DNA of 64,000 nt from Thiothrix sp. UBA5583 (GTDB lineage Bacteria > Pseudomonadota > Gammaproteobacteria > Thiotrichales > Thiotrichaceae): assembly GCA_002425225.1 (NCBI GenBank), contig DILV01000011.1, positions 1 to 64,000 of the forward strand, in the 5' to 3' direction. Below the pieces are notes generated by a model that worked only from the letters and a program-made list of their open reading frames with translations, was not told where the DNA came from and did no database searches. The position numbers and the translations under genes are program-made. Below are positions 8,907 through 20,900 of the stretch, piece by piece; the first letter of the stretch is position 1; each line of letters starts with the position of its first letter.

Positions 8907-9740
8907 ATGGCACAGTCTGGTTCAAGTCGTGTTCCCGACAATACCGATACAATTTGTATGGGTAAGGACAGTGCTTTCCTGCCGTTCAACCGTTGTAACC
9001 TGCCTGCCAGCATCCTTGGCAGCTTGCCGTTCCAGTTCCACCCCGCGCCCCTGAAGCTGGACGGGGTAGAAGTCCTGCATCGTTCCCTGTTCAAACACCT
9101 GCAAGGCTTGCCGGATACTGCGGCACGGGCGCAGCGTTTCATCGACTACATGACGGTACATTTCTGCCTGGAAACACTGGAAGAAGCAGGGCTGGAGCCA
9201 GGCAAGCCGCAGAAACGTGCCAATGCCAATTACTTGCGGGTGCTGCGCGGCTGGGGCTTTGATTCCAGCGGGCGTGAGGGTGCGGTGCTGAAAGGCTGGG
9301 TGGAATCGCGCTTTGGGCTAGCAGTGCAATACCATCAGGGCAACTTCGCGTTTGACCGTTGCAAGGGGCTGTACGGGACGAATGCGCTGGAAAGCCAGCT
9401 CGACCTTGTTTATACCTATTGTCAGTACGAACTGGCGTTGTCGCATTCCCAACAATCGCACCTGACCTTGTATCGCGGGGTGAATGCACTGGATGAGTAC
9501 CGCATCCTCCAACGTGAGGGGAAACGGGCAGTGGTACTGCTGAACAATGTCAGCTCCTTTACCCATAGCCGCGAGCGGGCGGATGAGTTTGGCGATTACA
9601 TTATTGAGGCGCACGTTCCGCTGGTGAAGGTGCTGGCCTATTACGATTTGTTGCCGAAGTTGTTAAGGGGGGAAGGGGAGTTTTTAGTGGTGGGGGGAAT
9701 GTATGAGGTGAAGATTACCCATTTGGCTTTTATGGAGTGA
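8907..9740 (+). CDS. draT: NAD+-dinitrogen-reductase ADP-D-ribosyltransferase
   Basis: The product is 277 residues. It matches R. rubrum DraT over most of its length: LPFNRCNLPASILGSLPFQ, AYMTVHF-like YMTVHFCLE, VLKGWVESRFGL, HLTLYRGVN and the NAD-site stretch VSSFTHSRERADEFGDYI. DraT inactivates NifH by ADP-ribosylating one arginine when ammonium or darkness/energy limitation signals. It is divergent from nifH with 129 nt between starts. The ATG at 8958 is an alternative start and would place the NifA-type site exactly on the start codon. No draG lies in the window. Confidence 0.95.
   Translation: MAQSGSSRVPDNTDTICMGKDSAFLPFNRCNLPASILGSLPFQFHPAPLKLDGVEVLHRSLFKHLQGLPDTAARAQRFIDYMTVHFCLETLEEAGLEPGKPQKRANANYLRVLRGWGFDSSGREGAVLKGWVESRFGLAVQYHQGNFAFDRCKGLYGTNALESQLDLVYTYCQYELALSHSQQSHLTLYRGVNALDEYRILQREGKRAVVLLNNVSSFTHSRERADEFGDYIIEAHVPLVKVLAYYDLLPKLLRGEGEFLVVGGMYEVKITHLAFME
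8955..8970. promoter_or_regulatory. NifA-type upstream activating site
   Basis: TGT-N10-ACA occurs at 8955-8970, centred about 110 bp upstream of the -24 element of nifH, the usual distance. A second, one-mismatch copy (TGT-N10-ACC) is at 8930-8945. Both lie inside the 5' end of the annotated draT frame, so regulation and coding overlap. Binding is inferred from the consensus only. Confidence 0.65.
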
Positions 9741-9827
9741 TCGTTTGGGATGGGTCTTTAACCAGCACCTCCATTTACTCTCATAAAGCCACCGACAGCG
9801 AATGTACGAAAACCGTATAAGTCATTG

Positions 9828-9835
9828 AAAAAAAA
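9828..9835 (-). terminator. T-tract after tRNA-Leu
   Basis: Eight consecutive A on the plus strand (T on the transcript strand) follow the encoded CCA directly. The tRNA acceptor/T stem could act as the preceding stem. The rest of the 357-nt gap between draT and hisD holds only this tRNA and the hairpins near 10.03-10.09 kb. Confidence 0.45.
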
Positions 9836-9922
9836 TGGTGCCCGGAGCCGGGGTCGAACCGGCACGGTGTTTCCACCGAGGGATTTTAAGTCCCTTGCGT
9901 CTACCAATTTCGCCATCCGGGC
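9836..9922 (-). tRNA. tRNA-Leu (anticodon UAA)
   Basis: The minus strand folds as an 87-nt tRNA with a long variable arm. The acceptor starts GCCCGGA and ends TCCGGGC-ACCA with CCA encoded. The D arm is GGCGAAATTGGTAGACGC, the anticodon loop CTTAAAA gives anticodon TAA, and the T arm is CCGGTTCGACCCCGG. A run of eight T residues follows directly on the transcript strand (9828-9835). Confidence 0.97.
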
Positions 9923-10071
9923 AGGGTCTGGCTTTTATGTTATGCAGGTCGAGCTTTTTACCATTTGCAGGCGATACGTACAAGTAAAATAAGCCATCTT
10001 GCACGTTATAAAAGGCAGCCTAACCAGAAATCTGCGTGAACCGGTTATCCTGCATTCACGCAAACATCAGT

Positions 10072-10090
10072 CCCCCAACTTGCAGGGGGG
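10072..10090 (-). terminator. Possible terminator after hisD
   Basis: CCCCC at 10072-10076 pairs with GGGGG at 10085-10089 across an 8-nt loop, 8 nt after the hisD stop codon. A second weaker hairpin, GCGTGAA at 10034-10040 with TTCACGC at 10055-10061, follows. The U-tract is poor, so intrinsic termination is uncertain. Confidence 0.4.
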
Positions 10091-10097
10091 CGTGGCA

Positions 10098-11399
10098 TCA
10101 TGCCTTGATCCGGTACTCCGCTGAGCGTGCATGGGCAATCAGCCCTTCGCCGCGTGCCAACGTGGAAGCAACTTTACCCAGTTCCGACGCACCTTCTGCC
10201 GAGCAATCAATCAGCGAAGAACGTTTCTGGAAGTCATAAACCCCCAGCGGGCTGGAGAAGCGTGCCGTGCGTGAGGTTGGCAATACGTGGTTTGGCCCTG
10301 CGCAGTAGTCGCCCAGTGCTTCCGCCGTATAGCGCCCCATGAAAATTGCCCCGGCGTGGCGAATTTGCTTGACCAGCTCACGCGGATTTTCCACTGACAA
10401 TTCCAGATGCTCTGGCGCGATGTAGTTCGCCACTTTCACCGCTTCGTCCATATCCTGCGCCACGATCAGCGCACCACGTGCTTCCAGTGAGGTGCGGATG
10501 ATGTCCTTACGTGGCATTTCTTCCACCAGCCGGTCGATGCTGGCTTTGACTTGCGCGACGAAATCGGCATCCGGGCATACCAGGATGGATTGGGCGTCTT
10601 CGTCGTGTTCGGCTTGCGAGAACAGATCCATCGCAATCCAGTCCGGGTTGGTCTTGCCGTCGCACACCACCAGGATTTCGGAAGGTCCGGCGATCATGTC
10701 GATGCCGACTGCGCCATACACCATGCGCTTGGCGGTGGCGACATAGATATTGCCCGGCCCTACCACCTTGTCCACTTGCGGGACGGTTTGCGTGCCGTAA
10801 GCCAGCGCTGCAACTGCCTGCGCACCACCAATGGCAAACACACGGTCAACATTGGAAATGGCTGCCGCTGCCAGCACCAACTCATTCACTTCACCACCGG
10901 GGGTTGGCACGACCATGATCAATTCCGGTACACCGGCAACCTTGGCAGGCACGGCGTTCATCAGTACTGAAGACGGGTAAGCCGCCTTGCCGCCGGGCAC
11001 GTACAGCCCCACCCGATCCAACGCTGTCACCTGCTGACCCAGCAGCGTGCCATCGGCTTCGGTGTAGCTCCACGAGTCCATTTTCTGGCGCTCGGCATAT
11101 GCCTTGATGCGGTCGGCGGACAGTTGCAAGGCATCACGTTGTGCCGGGGTGATGTTGTTGAGGGCTGCCTGCAAACGTTCCAGCGGGATTTCCAGTTCCG
11201 ACATGCTGCCTGCATTCATGCGGTCGAAACGGTTGGTGTATTCGACCACTGCCGCATCACCACGGCTGCGCACGTCCTTGAGGATGCCGTTGACAGTGTT
11301 GAACACGGCATCATCGGAAACGCTTTCCCAGGCCAGCAGATCCTGCATTTGTTGCCAGAAACTGGCGTCTTTGGTGTTTAATTGTCTGATATTGAGCAT
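10098..11399 (-). CDS. hisD: Histidinol dehydrogenase
   Basis: The product is 433 residues. It oxidises histidinol to histidine in the last two steps of the pathway. It shows [43 protein letters not shown] and [14 protein letters not shown], the zinc and substrate motifs of HisD. Gene order murA-hisG-aroG-hisD on one strand indicates an operon, with palindrome copy 5 between aroG and hisD. The length is normal. Confidence 0.97.
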   Translation of the reverse strand: MLNIRQLNTKDASFWQQMQDLLAWESVSDDAVFNTVNGILKDVRSRGDAAVVEYTNRFDRMNAGSMSELEIPLERLQAALNNITPAQRDALQLSADRIKAYAERQKMDSWSYTEADGTLLGQQVTALDRVGLYVPGGKAAYPSSVLMNAVPAKVAGVPELIMVVPTPGGEVNELVLAAAAISNVDRVFAIGGAQAVAALAYGTQTVPQVDKVVGPGNIYVATAKRMVYGAVGIDMIAGPSEILVVCDGKTNPDWIAMDLFSQAEHDEDAQSILVCPDADFVAQVKASIDRLVEEMPRKDIIRTSLEARGALIVAQDMDEAVKVANYIAPEHLELSVENPRELVKQIRHAGAIFMGRYTAEALGDYCAGPNHVLPTSRTARFSSPLGVYDFQKRSSLIDCSAEGASELGKVASTLARGEGLIAHARSAEYRIKA

Positions 11400-11416
11400 A
11401 ACGATATTCCGTCATT

Positions 11417-11526
11417 TACCCCTCACCCCAACCCCTCTCCCTCAGGGGGAGAGGGGCTAAGATGAGGAAAATTTATCTTGTTCCCCCTCGCCCTTTGAGG
11501 GAGAGGGGGCTAGGGGGTGAGGGGTG
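11417..11526. repeat. Long GC-rich palindromic repeat, copy 5 (after aroG stop)
   Basis: The arms ACCCCTCACCCC and GGGGTGAGGGGT flank inner CCCTCAGGGGG and CCCTTTGAGGG stems, with the shared centre GGCTAAG then ATCTTGTTCCCC. The right end abuts the stop codon of aroG (11527-11529). It separates aroG from hisD within the operon. Confidence 0.92.
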
Positions 11527-12581
11527 TTAACCCCTACGTTTTTCAACGGCTTCCGCCAGTTGCTCCAGCACTTGCACCGTGGTATCCCAGTTGATGCAGG
11601 CATCGGTAATACTCTGACCGTACACGAGTTCTTCGCGCTGTTTGCCATCGGCTTTCTGGTTGCCTTCCACCAGATGGCTTTCGATCATCACCCCTGCAAT
11701 GGCCCTGTTGCCAGCGGCAATCTGCCCGGCGACATTGCTAGCCACTTCCGGCTGGCGGCGGTAATCCTTGTAGCTGTTGGCATGGCTGAAATCGACCATC
11801 AGGTACGGTGACAGCTTGGCCTTTTCCAGCGCAGCCACCGCAGCGGCAACACTGGCAGCGTCATAGTTCGGCTCTTGCCCGCCGCGCAGGATGACATGGC
11901 AGTCTTCATTACCTTTGGTGGCAAAGATGGCGGTACGACCTTCCTTGGTGACGGACAGGAAGTGATGCGGGCGGGAAGATGCACCAATCGCATCCACCGC
12001 AATGTTCAGGTTGCCATACGTGCCGTTCTTGAAGCCGATCGGGCAAGAAACGCCGGATGCCAGTTCACGATGCCCCTGACTTTCGGTGGTACGTGCGCCA
12101 ATTGCTGCCCAGCTTACCAGATCCGCCACGTATTGCGGGCTGATCAGGTCGAGGTATTCGGTCGCCGCAGGCATCCCCTGATTGTTCAGATCCAGCAGCA
12201 GCTTGCGAGCCATGCGCAAACCCTTGTTGATGTGGAAACTGTTGTCCAGATCCGGGTCATTGATCAGCCCTTTCCAACCCACTGTTGTGCGTGGCTTTTC
12301 AAAGTAAACGCGCATGATGATGTGCAATTGGTCTTTCAGCGCGTGGCGGTAATGTTGCAGACGGGCAGCATATTCCAGCGCCGCATCCACGTCATGGATC
12401 GAGCAAGGGCCAGTCACCACTAGCAGGCGGTCATCCTTGCCATGCAGGATGTCATGGGCTTCCTGGCGGGCGTTGTACACGGTTTCGGTGGCGATTTCCG
12501 ACAGTGGGTATTCACGATGCAGTTCCACCGGCGGAGTCAACTCGTGCATCCCAATAATGCGTAAATCATCGGTCTGGTATT

Positions 12582-12585
<4 letters not shown>
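11527..12585 (-). CDS. aroG: 3-deoxy-7-phosphoheptulonate synthase, AroG/F/H class
   Basis: The product is 352 residues and makes DAHP from PEP and erythrose-4-phosphate, the first step of aromatic amino-acid synthesis. It contains [46 protein letters not shown] and GFKNGTDG-like [10 protein letters not shown]. Which E. coli feedback class (Phe, Tyr or Trp) it belongs to cannot be told here. It lies between hisG and hisD, which is an unusual insertion in a his operon, and overlaps hisG by 4 nt. Confidence 0.93.
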
Positions 12586-14514
<1,929 letters not shown>

Positions 14515-14709
14515 TCAGCAAAAGGAAGGAATAATAGCGAAAATTGTTGGTGGATTCACCGCATAGCGCAAACTTTCCTGCAAAGCTGCGCATGTGAGGA
14601 ACTAAATCAAGACGATCACCTTCTAATTGTTAGCTTACATTGGGGAACAGGCTGATACGTGCGGGGGCGCGGCTGGCCTGACAACACATAAACTGGGGTC
14701 TAGTTAATC

Positions 14710-17190
14710 ATGACAAAAGTACGATGCTTCGGGGGAAGTCGCTTGCTTGCGTCTTTCATTCTGCTGCTGGGCTTGGCAGCAACCCATTCCGCCAGTGCGT
14801 TTTACAACAGTAATTCGCCATTGGGAACCAACACCAACGAAATCATGGACGATGATTCCAGTGCACCCTTCATCGACCTGATGAAAATGTCCCTGCCCTT
14901 CCGGGAAGCTCGCCAGTTGAACAAAGGCGACATCCAGTACGACCGTTACGGCTGGCCTACCCGCATTTCTGCCGGAGGTCAGGCAGCTACGCGCTTTGTC
15001 AGCAAACTGCCCGCAGGCACCATTCCGCCCGGCCCTTACACCGTGCTGTACGAAGGTGAAGGCGTGCTGGAATACGGTAATGATGCCAAATTGCGTGATC
15101 ATCGCCCCGGACGTGACGTGATCATCCTTGAACCGGGTCAGGACAACGAACTGAACGCTACCCTATTCATCAAAGCCACCAACCCGGCAAACCCGATTCG
15201 CAATATCCGCATCCTACCGCCCGGTGGCATTTGTTCCAGCAACCCGTTCCAGCGCGTGCCCAATCCTGGGCAATGCCGGGGTGACTTTCTGTCATTTGAG
15301 GAAAACTCCGACAAGATCATTTTCAACCCGGATTACCTCAACTACATGAAGGATTTTCGTGTTATCCGTTTCATGAACATGAGCGGTATCACCCGCAATC
15401 CGGTGTATGCATGGGAAGACCGTGCCAGTATTGATCAAGCCACATGGGGTGGCGTGGAAGGTATCCGGGGCGCACCGATGGAAGTGATGGTGGAACTCGC
15501 CAACCGCCTGCACGCTGACCCGTGGTTTTCCCTGCCCCATGCAGCCAGTGATGATTTCATCCGTCGTTTTGCCGAATACGTGCAAGCTCATCTCGACCCG
15601 ACCCTGAAAGTGTATGTGGAATACACCAATGAAGCCTGGAACGGCATCTTCACCCAGCACGCTTTCGTCAAACAGCGTGGTCTGGCAATGGGGCTGGATA
15701 CTGACCCCAACCAAGCTGCCTACAAATATTATTCCAAGCGTTCGGTGGAAGTGTTCCGGGTGTGGGAAAGCGTGTTTGGTGGTGACAAACGGCTGGTACG
15801 GGTCATGTCCGGCCTGATTGGCAGTACGCAAATGACCAAGACCATCCTGTCGTTTGAAGGTGCTTACCGTTTTACCGATGCCTACGCGGTAGCCCCGTAT
15901 GTTTACGGCGACCTCAATGCCCTGCGTCAGGCACGCAGCGTCAACGATGTATTCAACATCATGACCAACCCCAAATACCCGCATTCATTACCGAATGAAA
16001 TCAACCTGATTCGCAAGCAAGCGGAAGTGACCACCAGTTTCGGGCTGGACTTACTGGCCTACGAAGGCGGGCAACATCTGGTCGACATGCATACCAAATC
16101 CGATGACCAGCATCCCAACACCCTGTTCTATCAGGCCAACCGCCACCCACAGATGGCAGCCATTTACCAGCAATTGCTGCAAGGCTGGAAACAGGCGGGT
16201 GGCAAACTGTTTGTGCATTTCAGCTCGCCACGCATTTACCGCAAATACGGCAGTTTTGGTACCAAGGAATTTATTACCCAGGCCGAATCACAAGCTCCCA
16301 AGCATCAGGCATTACTGGGCTTTTCACGCAACAACCCTTGCTGGTGGAGCGGCTGTTCCGGCAATACACTGGTACGCCATACCAAACCTGCCACCACCCT
16401 GGAAGCCATGAAAAGCCAGTCTGAACCGCTGGATGCAACTGCCCCGCAACACGAATCTGTCTATGGCGAAGCCCCACCCTTTCCGATGGGCAACATGACG
16501 CCAGAAGCAGAATCACAAGCCTCAGCACCTGCGCAGGAAGCCGCACCACAATACAGCCGTATTCTGGTTTCGATGCAAAACGCCCCCAACGAACAGTACG
16601 TGATGGGCGGCAATGCCGTGATCCGCCGTATCCGCGATGCTGGTAATGTCTGGCAAGGTGCATCCACTTACCAATTGCGTACCGTAGTCAATGGGCAAAT
16701 CGACGGCAAGAGTGACCTCGCCGCTTTGTGGCAAGGCAGTTGGGACACCAACAACCTGTACCTGCGCATTGGTGTGGAAGATGACCATGAATCCAGTGAC
16801 TCCCGCGTACCCTGGGAAGATGATGCCATCGAGGTATACCTGGATGCGGATGGCTCATCCCATAACCAGTACGACGGACAAAATGATTTCCACTTCATCA
16901 TCAGCCGCAAGGATGGACGGGTTGCGCTTGGCAAAAACTCGCCAGCAACGGAAACCATGCCGATGAATAGTCATGTCACCCGTTCCGGCAATGGTTATGT
17001 TGTGGAAATGACCCTGCCGTGGGATGCGCTGCGTATCCAGCCCCGCACCGGTATGCGTATCGGGTTGGATGTACATATCAGTGATGATGATGACGGTGAC
17101 GGACGTGATGGCAAACTGACCTGGAAAGCACGCCAAGATGAAGCTTGGCGCGACCCTTCCATCATGGGCAAGGTTATTCTGGGGGAATAA
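14710..17190 (+). CDS. Secreted glycoside-hydrolase-like protein with C-terminal CBM9-type domain
   Basis: The product is 826 residues with a signal peptide ending ATHSASA near residue 30. The central part resembles a clan GH-A TIM barrel: VYVEYTNEAW places an Asn-Glu pair with Glu308 as a candidate acid/base, and LLAYEGGQH places Glu452 as a candidate nucleophile. After a Pro/Ala/Gln-rich linker (about 560-625), residues 640-826 resemble a family 9 carbohydrate-binding module (LWQGSWDTNNLYLRIGVEDD, DDAIEVYLDADG). The substrate is unknown; a sheath or extracellular polysaccharide is plausible. Its stop is 1 nt from the convergent zipA stop. The 222 nt before it show no clear promoter. Confidence 0.75.
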   Translation: MTKVRCFGGSRLLASFILLLGLAATHSASAFYNSNSPLGTNTNEIMDDDSSAPFIDLMKMSLPFREARQLNKGDIQYDRYGWPTRISAGGQAATRFVSKLPAGTIPPGPYTVLYEGEGVLEYGNDAKLRDHRPGRDVIILEPGQDNELNATLFIKATNPANPIRNIRILPPGGICSSNPFQRVPNPGQCRGDFLSFEENSDKIIFNPDYLNYMKDFRVIRFMNMSGITRNPVYAWEDRASIDQATWGGVEGIRGAPMEVMVELANRLHADPWFSLPHAASDDFIRRFAEYVQAHLDPTLKVYVEYTNEAWNGIFTQHAFVKQRGLAMGLDTDPNQAAYKYYSKRSVEVFRVWESVFGGDKRLVRVMSGLIGSTQMTKTILSFEGAYRFTDAYAVAPYVYGDLNALRQARSVNDVFNIMTNPKYPHSLPNEINLIRKQAEVTTSFGLDLLAYEGGQHLVDMHTKSDDQHPNTLFYQANRHPQMAAIYQQLLQGWKQAGGKLFVHFSSPRIYRKYGSFGTKEFITQAESQAPKHQALLGFSRNNPCWWSGCSGNTLVRHTKPATTLEAMKSQSEPLDATAPQHESVYGEAPPFPMGNMTPEAESQASAPAQEAAPQYSRILVSMQNAPNEQYVMGGNAVIRRIRDAGNVWQGASTYQLRTVVNGQIDGKSDLAALWQGSWDTNNLYLRIGVEDDHESSDSRVPWEDDAIEVYLDADGSSHNQYDGQNDFHFIISRKDGRVALGKNSPATETMPMNSHVTRSGNGYVVEMTLPWDALRIQPRTGMRIGLDVHISDDDDGDGRDGKLTWKARQDEAWRDPSIMGKVILGE

Positions 17191-17191
17191 C

Positions 17192-17893
17192 TTACGCTGC
17201 CAAGGCCAGCAACCCGTCCCGTGTTTCCTGGGTAACGGGTTGCTGATCCTGACCTTTCAGAATACCGTCCAGATCGGTCGCCAGACGCTCGGCAGTACGC
17301 ACAAAATCGTGAATGGCATCGCTGTCATTGATCGGGCTGGGTAAATTCAGGATCAAGGACAAACCGGGAGTAGACTGCTCCACCAGCTCCTCGGGAACCA
17401 GCGTCCACGGTTTCACACCATTGGCAACCCCAAACAGGTTGGCTTCCCCGTTCCCGGTCAGAACTCTACGGTGGAAAATATCCATGTCACCAAAAGCCAG
17501 ACCGGCATTATCCAGTGCTGTCAGTACGTTTTCACCGGTAAAGCCCTCTTCCGTCGCAGCCGCCACAAACAGCACCAGTTGTGGTGGCAACACAACCGCT
17601 TCCCTGACAACTTGAGTCGCATTGCCAGTCTCAACAGGTACGGGTTTTGCTCCTGCCACACCTGACATCATCACATCCGACATGGCACGAGCATGAGGGG
17701 ATGGACGCTTGCCATCGCGGGCTGGCATATCATCCAGCACAGATGAAAACTCGTTGCCGTCTGCATCACGTAACACAGGCACACTTTCGTCACGTTTCTG
17801 TGGAAGGTCACGACGGGAAATACGGCTAATGACATAGATTGCCACCAAGGCAACCAGCCCCAAAACCATGATAATCAGGCTTACCAGTTCCAT
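17192..17893 (-). CDS. zipA: Cell division protein ZipA
   Basis: The product is 233 residues. An N-terminal membrane anchor (residues about 4-22, LIIMVLGLVALVAIYVI) is followed by a basic, flexible linker and a C-terminal FtsZ-binding domain from about residue 100 (LFVAAATEEGFTGENVLTAL, FHRRVLTGNGEANLFGVANG). ZipA tethers FtsZ to the inner membrane. It lies directly after smc, the usual gammaproteobacterial order, 26 nt downstream. It is shorter than the E. coli protein, mainly in the linker. Confidence 0.9.
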   Translation of the reverse strand: MELVSLIIMVLGLVALVAIYVISRISRRDLPQKRDESVPVLRDADGNEFSSVLDDMPARDGKRPSPHARAMSDVMMSGVAGAKPVPVETGNATQVVREAVVLPPQLVLFVAAATEEGFTGENVLTALDNAGLAFGDMDIFHRRVLTGNGEANLFGVANGVKPWTLVPEELVEQSTPGLSLILNLPSPINDSDAIHDFVRTAERLATDLDGILKGQDQQPVTQETRDGLLALAA

Positions 17894-17919
17894 TTACAGT
17901 CCTTTAATCATTTAATATT

Positions 17920-20900
17920 TTATCCATTTGCCAGCTTGACGGCTTCAGCCACATCCACCGTTACCAGCCTTGAAACACCCGCTTCACGCATGGTCACGCC
18001 GATGAGGTTGTCAGCAAGTTCCATGGTTGTTTTGTTGTGGGTAATAAAAATGAATTGTACCCGTTCTGACATGTGTCTTACCAGTTCACAGAAGCGCCCA
18101 ACGTTGGCTTCGTCAAGCGGGGCATCCACCTCATCCAGCATACAGAAAGGGGCTGGATTCAGCTCGAAAATGGCGAATACCAAAGCTACTGCGGTCAGGG
18201 CTTTTTCACCACCTGACATCAGGTAGATGGTGGAAATCCGTTTGCCAGGCGGACGAGCCATGATAGCCACGCCTGTAGTCAGCAGGTCCTCACCCGTCAT
18301 TTCCAGATAGCATTCACCGCCCCCGAACAAGCGTGGGAACATGTCACGCAAGCGGCCATTGACCAAATCGAAGGTATCCTTGAAACGGGCGCGGGTTTCA
18401 CGGTCGATCTTGCGGATAGCGGTTTCCAGCGTTTCCAGTGCCGCTACCAGATCGTCATTTTGCTGGTCGAGATACTGTTTGCGCTCGCTTTGTTCATGGA
18501 ATTCGTCGATGGCCGCGAGGTTAATAGCACCCAACCGCTGGATACTGCGCTGAATGGTTTCCAGTTGTTGTTGCAGGCTTGCAAGTGGAACATTGCCTGC
18601 CAGTTCTGTTTGCAATGCCACGGCATCAAACTCGGTTTTGGCAAATTGTTCAGCAATGGTTTGCTCACGCACCTGAATGGCTTGCCATTCCAGCTTGCGG
18701 GTTTCCATGTCCGTGCGGGTTTGTTCGGCTTGCCTTTCGGTCAGAATCCGCTCGTGATCATGCTGACGAATGGCACTTTCCTGTGCCTGTACATGCTGGC
18801 GAGCCTCGGTCAGGCGCAATTCGACAGCCGCGCGGCGTTCCAGGGCGTCTTCCAGTTCAGCTTGCTGGTCGGCTGCGGGGTCTTCCTGCATGTGGATTTG
18901 TTCGAGCAGGGCATCACGTTGCTGTTCCAGCAACTCAAGGCGACTGCTGATACGTTCGAGTTGGCGCAGGCTATGCTCACGTTGCTGGCGACTGGTTTCG
19001 AGTTCCAGACGCAGATCGTGTATTTCGTCCTGACAGTCGCGCTGGGCGCGACGGGCTTCGGCTACAGCCTGCTGGAGTTCTTCGCGAGTGGCAGCAAGCT
19101 GGTCACGTTCATGCTGGGCTTCTTCCAGCATTTCCAAAGCTACGTTGCGGTTTTCGGTGGCAATCAGCAGATCTTCTTCCTGCTGCATCCGCTGTGTGTC
19201 GAGTTCTTCGTGTTCGGATTGAACCTGTTGCTGGCGTGAATGCAGTTGGTCGATGCGTTGTTGCAGGGTGTGCAGGCGGCTGCGCTGTTCGGATTCGGCA
19301 CGGTGCAGGCGGTTGGTTTCGGCCTGGGCTTGCTGGCGTTGCTGTTCGAGATGACGGATGCTATCGCGCAGGCTATCAGCGCGTTCCTGCATGTCGGCAA
19401 GGGTGGCTTCCAGTGTTGCCAGTTGTTCGCGCAGATGCTCGATTTCCTGCTGACGTTGCAGGATGCCGCTGTGGGCATCGGACTGGCGGCGACTGCGTAG
19501 CCAGTTGGAGCCAAGCCACAGACCAGCGCGGGTAATGATGGATTCACCGGGGGCAAGGGTGTGGCGTTGGGCAAGGGCTTCTGCCAACGTGTCGACGCAG
19601 CGGATGTTAGTGAGCAGGTTGGTTACTGATACTGGCGACCGGACTTTGCTAGCGAGGGTGGATGCACCGGGTTTCCCGGTGTTCCCCTCACCCAGCCCCT
19701 CTCCCTCAAGGGGAGAGGGCGGAAGCGTGTTTGACTCCGTTGCCAGCAGTGTGACTCCAGCCTTCGGAAATATCTCTGTTCCCCTCTCCCTTTGAGGGAC
19801 GACCCGGCAAGGGGCTGGGTGTGGGGCTAGGGGTGAGGGGTTCTTCACCATCACCGCATCCAGATCGTCCCCCAATACCGTTTCCACCGCCGTTTCCCAG
19901 CCGCTTTCCACCCGCAACTGTTCGGCAAGACGCGGGTGATTGTCCAGCCCATTGGCTTGCAACCATTGGCTGCGGGCTTTGTTGGCCTTGTCCAGCCCGG
20001 ATTGTTGCAGGGTTTCGAGGGAGGCAAGGCGGCCTTGCAATGACTGGCGGCGGGAACGCTGCATGTCGAGCTGGGCTTGTGTATCGCGCTGTTCCTGTTG
20101 CTGCTGGGCAAGCGTGGTAGACAGATCGGCAAGCTGTTGTTCAGCAATAGCATGGGATGCCTTAGCTTCTTCCAGTTGGGCTGCGCTGAGCTGAATGTCT
20201 TCCACAAAGCGGCTGGTGGAAAGGTTGGCGGTTTCCTGTTGCAAGCGTTCCAGGCGCTGGGTGGTTTGTTGCAATTGGCGTTCGATCTGCTCCATGCGGG
20301 CTTTTTCGACTTGCGCTTGCCGGGTAGGTTCGGCTACACGCTGCTGAATGGCGTGCCATTGTTCCTGCCAGTCATTGAGCTGGTCTTCGGCTGCAAACAG
20401 GCGCTCTTCCGTCAGACTGACCTGTTCGTTGAGTTCGTCTTCACGCGGTTCAAGGTCAGCAAGGGTCTGTTCCGCTTGTTGCAGCTTTTCACGGTCTTCG
20501 GCTGCGTGGCGCAGGGTTTCTTCGAGGCTTTGCTCGGCATTGCGCAAGGCTTCCTGCTGACGACGCTGGATGTCACGCTGATGGCGGATATTTTGCTCAA
20601 TACGGGCAATGTCGGAACCCGCCTGATAGTACTCGCCTTGCACCGCGTTCAGGGTTTCGTTGGCATCGGTGTAATGATTGCGAAACTCCTCAATGATGGC
20701 TTCGAGATGACGTAACCGGGCGATTTGTGCCTGATAGTCGTTGGAACGCTGGCTGAGGTCACGCAGACGTTGCTCACCATCGGTCTTGAGGGCTTGCCAT
20801 TGCAGTAGCAGCACGCTGGCTTCGAGCTTGCGTTCTTCCTCGCGCAATTCGCGGAAACGCTGAGCAGCCTTGGCTTGTTTGTCGAGGCGTTCGAGCTGCT

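Noticed and set aside
8907..8922. A sigma-54-like TGGCAC on the plus strand ahead of draT
   Set aside because: The -12 part reads GGTTC instead of TTGCA, and the required GC is missing at the right spacing.
19683..19845. Frameshift or pseudogene in smc
   Set aside because: The frame continues through the element and all SMC motifs lie downstream and upstream in one frame.
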